DNA of 20,785 nt from Gnetum montanum (Eukaryota; Streptophyta; Gnetopsida; Gnetales; Gnetaceae), in assembly GCA_015680685.1 (NCBI GenBank), contig MNCI01003007.1, forward strand, positions 10,044 through 30,828, written 5' to 3'. The first letter of the stretch is position 1. Each line of letters starts with the position of its first letter. This document shows positions 18,430 to 20,785 of the stretch, piece after piece. The position numbers and the translations under genes are program-made. The notes under the pieces are model-generated. The model saw nothing but the letters and a program-made list of their open reading frames with translations, ran no database searches and was not told the DNA's origin.

Positions 18430-20785
18430 TCATCCATGGACTAATCCTTTCAATAGATCAAATATTCATGCTCTTAACTTCCTAATTGCTCTTAGCTTCT
18501 CTTTGCTTAAGTATGATTACCTTCTTCTCTATTGAAGATCTAGACTGATCATTAGTCCCATTCAACTCATTGATGCTACCCTATATAGTCTCCTCCTCAA
18601 CTCATCCATGATAGTGCACAAGATCTAAAACATTAAACATGAAAGATGTACCAACATCATTTGGTAAATCTATCTCAAAAGAATCATCTTGGCCTTAATT
18701 TTAAAAGGCCCCATCTTCTTGGCTTTCAACCTTGAGAAGCTAACACTTCTCAATTGTTTCTTCTTCAAGTGCATGTGAACCAAGTTACCAATAGTAAAAT
18801 TTGGCTTCTGATTACTCTCATTCTTGTTGAGGACTCTCTCTTCAATCTTTGGCTCAAGATTTGATTTTACCTATGCATGGAGATCTTTATCTCTTGCACA
18901 AAATTAGCACTATGTTGAACTTCATCATCAAAGCTCTTCAAGGTGTCCATTATCTTTGGAAAAAATCCATAGTTCACCTTACATGGGTATTCCCAATAAC
19001 AACATGCATAGCATTATTGTATGAAAACTTAGCATGACACAAGTTTTCCCACCTATTGGGTTGTCCATCACATAAATATCTTAATATGTTCAACAAGGAT
19101 TTATTCACCATCTCTGTTTGGTCATAAGATTATGGATAATATGCACCAGAAGAATTCAACTTTCTCTCTAAAATTTCCTAATGGGACCTCCAAAATAACT
19201 TGTGAATTTGGTATCTCTATCACTAATAATATTCAAAGAAATTCCATGCAACTTTACAACATGTTGGAAAATAAATTTGCAACATGGTAGGCATCACTCA
19301 CCTTCTTGCATGGAATGAACTTTGCCATTTTGGAGAACCTATCAACAACAAGAAAGTTGCCTTATTCCTACTTTTGGTTTTTGGAATACCACTCACAAAA
19401 TGCATAGACATACATTCCCATGAACCCTTGGGAATTAGCAAAGGCATATAATTTCTATTTAATCCTTCACCTCCTTTGAATTTTTGACAAGCCAAACACT
19501 CCTTCATAAAGTTGAAAACTTTAGTTACCATAACAAGCTAAAAATAGTAGCTACTCATAAGTTCCAATATTTTATCCCTACCCATGTGACCTACCATGCC
19601 ACTACAATGCTTTTCAAATAAAATATTTTTTCTAAAATTACAATTAGAAACACATACCTTTCCATTTTTAAATAATAGTTCATCTTGAATATGATAGTTC
19701 CTCCACTAATCTATCTTACTCAACAATGGCTCTTTGAGGCTCCTCCAAACCTATCCAAAATTAATATCATGTTGATACAAATTACCAAAATCACCCATAC
19801 CTTCAACATGAGGTACATTAAATTTACCATAAGCACCTTGGATAAAGCATCAGCCACTACATTGGCTTTTCCATTTTTATGCTTCAACACAAAATTAAAC
19901 TTTTGTAACTATGCAACCCACTTTATGTGCTTTGCACTCAACTTCTTTTGTGAGTTTAGAAATTAAAGTGCTTTGTGGTCCATCATCAAAGTGAACTTCT
20001 TCGGTAATAAATAATGCCTTCAATGCTTGATTTCTTGAACAATAATATACAAATCCTTTTCATATATGCTATATTTTTGCCTTAACTCATTTAACTATAC
20101 CTAAAAGAAAGTAACATACCTACCTTCTTGTGAAAGTACCCTACCAATAGCAAGTTGACTTGCATCCACCTCTACCAAAAAAGCTTCCGAAATCCTAGAA
20201 TTGCAAGCACTAGTTCACTGGTAATTTTTACTTTTAACAAGTTAAAGCTCCCTTGGGTTTCATTATCCCACCTAAAATCTTTCTTTTTCTTTAACAAAGC
20301 AAACATAGACCATGAAATACCACTAAAATTCTTCATGAACCATCTATAAAAGCTTGCTAAACCAAGGAATGATCTTACCTCCCCAACATTCTTAGGAGTT
20401 GGACAATTCCTTATAGTCTTAACCTTGGTAGCTTCCATCTAAATTTTGTTTTTAGAAGCCATATGTTCAATATATATGATTTTTCTCTTGAATAAATGAC
20501 TTTTCTTCAATTGATCACCAACTCTGGCTCCTCCAACTTAAGACATAGCATCCTTGAGTGATCTAGTTGCTCTTCCTCATTAGAGCTATATACCGAAATA
20601 TCATCAAAAATGATAATACAACACTTACTAATCAAGTTCTTTAGTACATCATGCATCGACCTCATAAATGTAGTAAGTACATTCATAAACCCAAATGGCA
20701 TCATCAACCACTCAAACAATCCATCTAGTGTCTTGAAAGTTATCTTCCATTCATCACCAGAGCTGATTTTGATTTGATGATAACC
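18430..20785 (-). mobile_element. Decayed Ty3/gypsy retrotransposon pol (RT, RNase H, integrase), truncated by the window edge
   Basis: Domains run right to left on the minus strand. Reverse transcriptase spans 20785-20507 (GYHQI at the edge, EWLMMPFGFMN, active site IFDDI at 20608-20597 where YLDD is usual). The thumb/connection spans 20438-20175 (TPKNVGEVRSFLGLASFYR). RNase H spans about 20175-19830 (VDASQLAIG, then KHKNGKANVVADALSK). The integrase zinc-finger part has ECLACQKFKGG, and the catalytic core follows (about 19515-18880). The first catalytic Asp, expected in SMDF, is His (SMHF). The second survives in SDRDTKF and the Glu in DQTEMVN. A C-terminal GNLVHMHLKKKQ...LKAKKMGPFKI block lies near 18800-18680. 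Many stops and frame breaks show it is inactive. Gag, protease and the other LTR lie beyond the right edge. Confidence 0.9.

Overview
This is plant nuclear DNA. It holds the 3' end of one conserved gene, a second gene remodelled by internal repeats, and old retroelement wreckage in AT-rich filler. Small exons sit between AT-rich introns with ordinary GT-AG borders. The first gene matches the plant mitochondrial-distribution protein FRIENDLY (CLU family). The second looks like a plant RRP1/Nop52 rRNA-processing protein. Thinly spread, heavily decayed LINE and Ty3/gypsy remnants would suit a gymnosperm such as a conifer, but that taxonomic guess is an inference.

Layout. 1-1164: a GC-rich, stop-riddled coding remnant (gag-like) on the + strand, with a partial tandem duplication of its 3' part. 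1166-1760: a decayed LINE reverse transcriptase on the minus strand, probably inside an intron. 1879-4340: the last five exons of a FRIENDLY homologue (+). An in-frame TAG in its final exon coincides with a usable splice acceptor. 4341-8000: AT-rich spacer with two tRNA-like SINE heads and a tandem duplication of about 180 bp. 7983-9425: a broken segmental duplication, including a truncated 63-codon copy of the 5' end of the next gene. 9300-12613: the RRP1-like gene (+). It has one apparent single-base frameshift near 9530, then a 2.47-kb array of six in-frame units of 411-417 nt, each carrying a candidate PP1-docking motif (RVRF or RVTF). 12614-18000: mostly featureless AT-rich DNA with a two-phase minisatellite (15265-15460), a pyrimidine-rich tract and a weak gypsy integrase remnant. 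18015-18315: a cluster of AGATGTCT-type motifs in both orientations, possibly in the U3 of an LTR. 18430-20785: a decayed Ty3/gypsy pol on the minus strand (reverse transcriptase, RNase H, integrase) that runs off the right edge.

The two host genes are separate single-gene units and nothing shows they work together. The strongest candidate for something unusual is the RRP1-like gene. The C-terminal motif block that plant RRP1 proteins are expected to carry once is here expanded six times with the frame kept, and the array shows two-unit higher-order periodicity. If expressed, it would be a multivalent docking tail.
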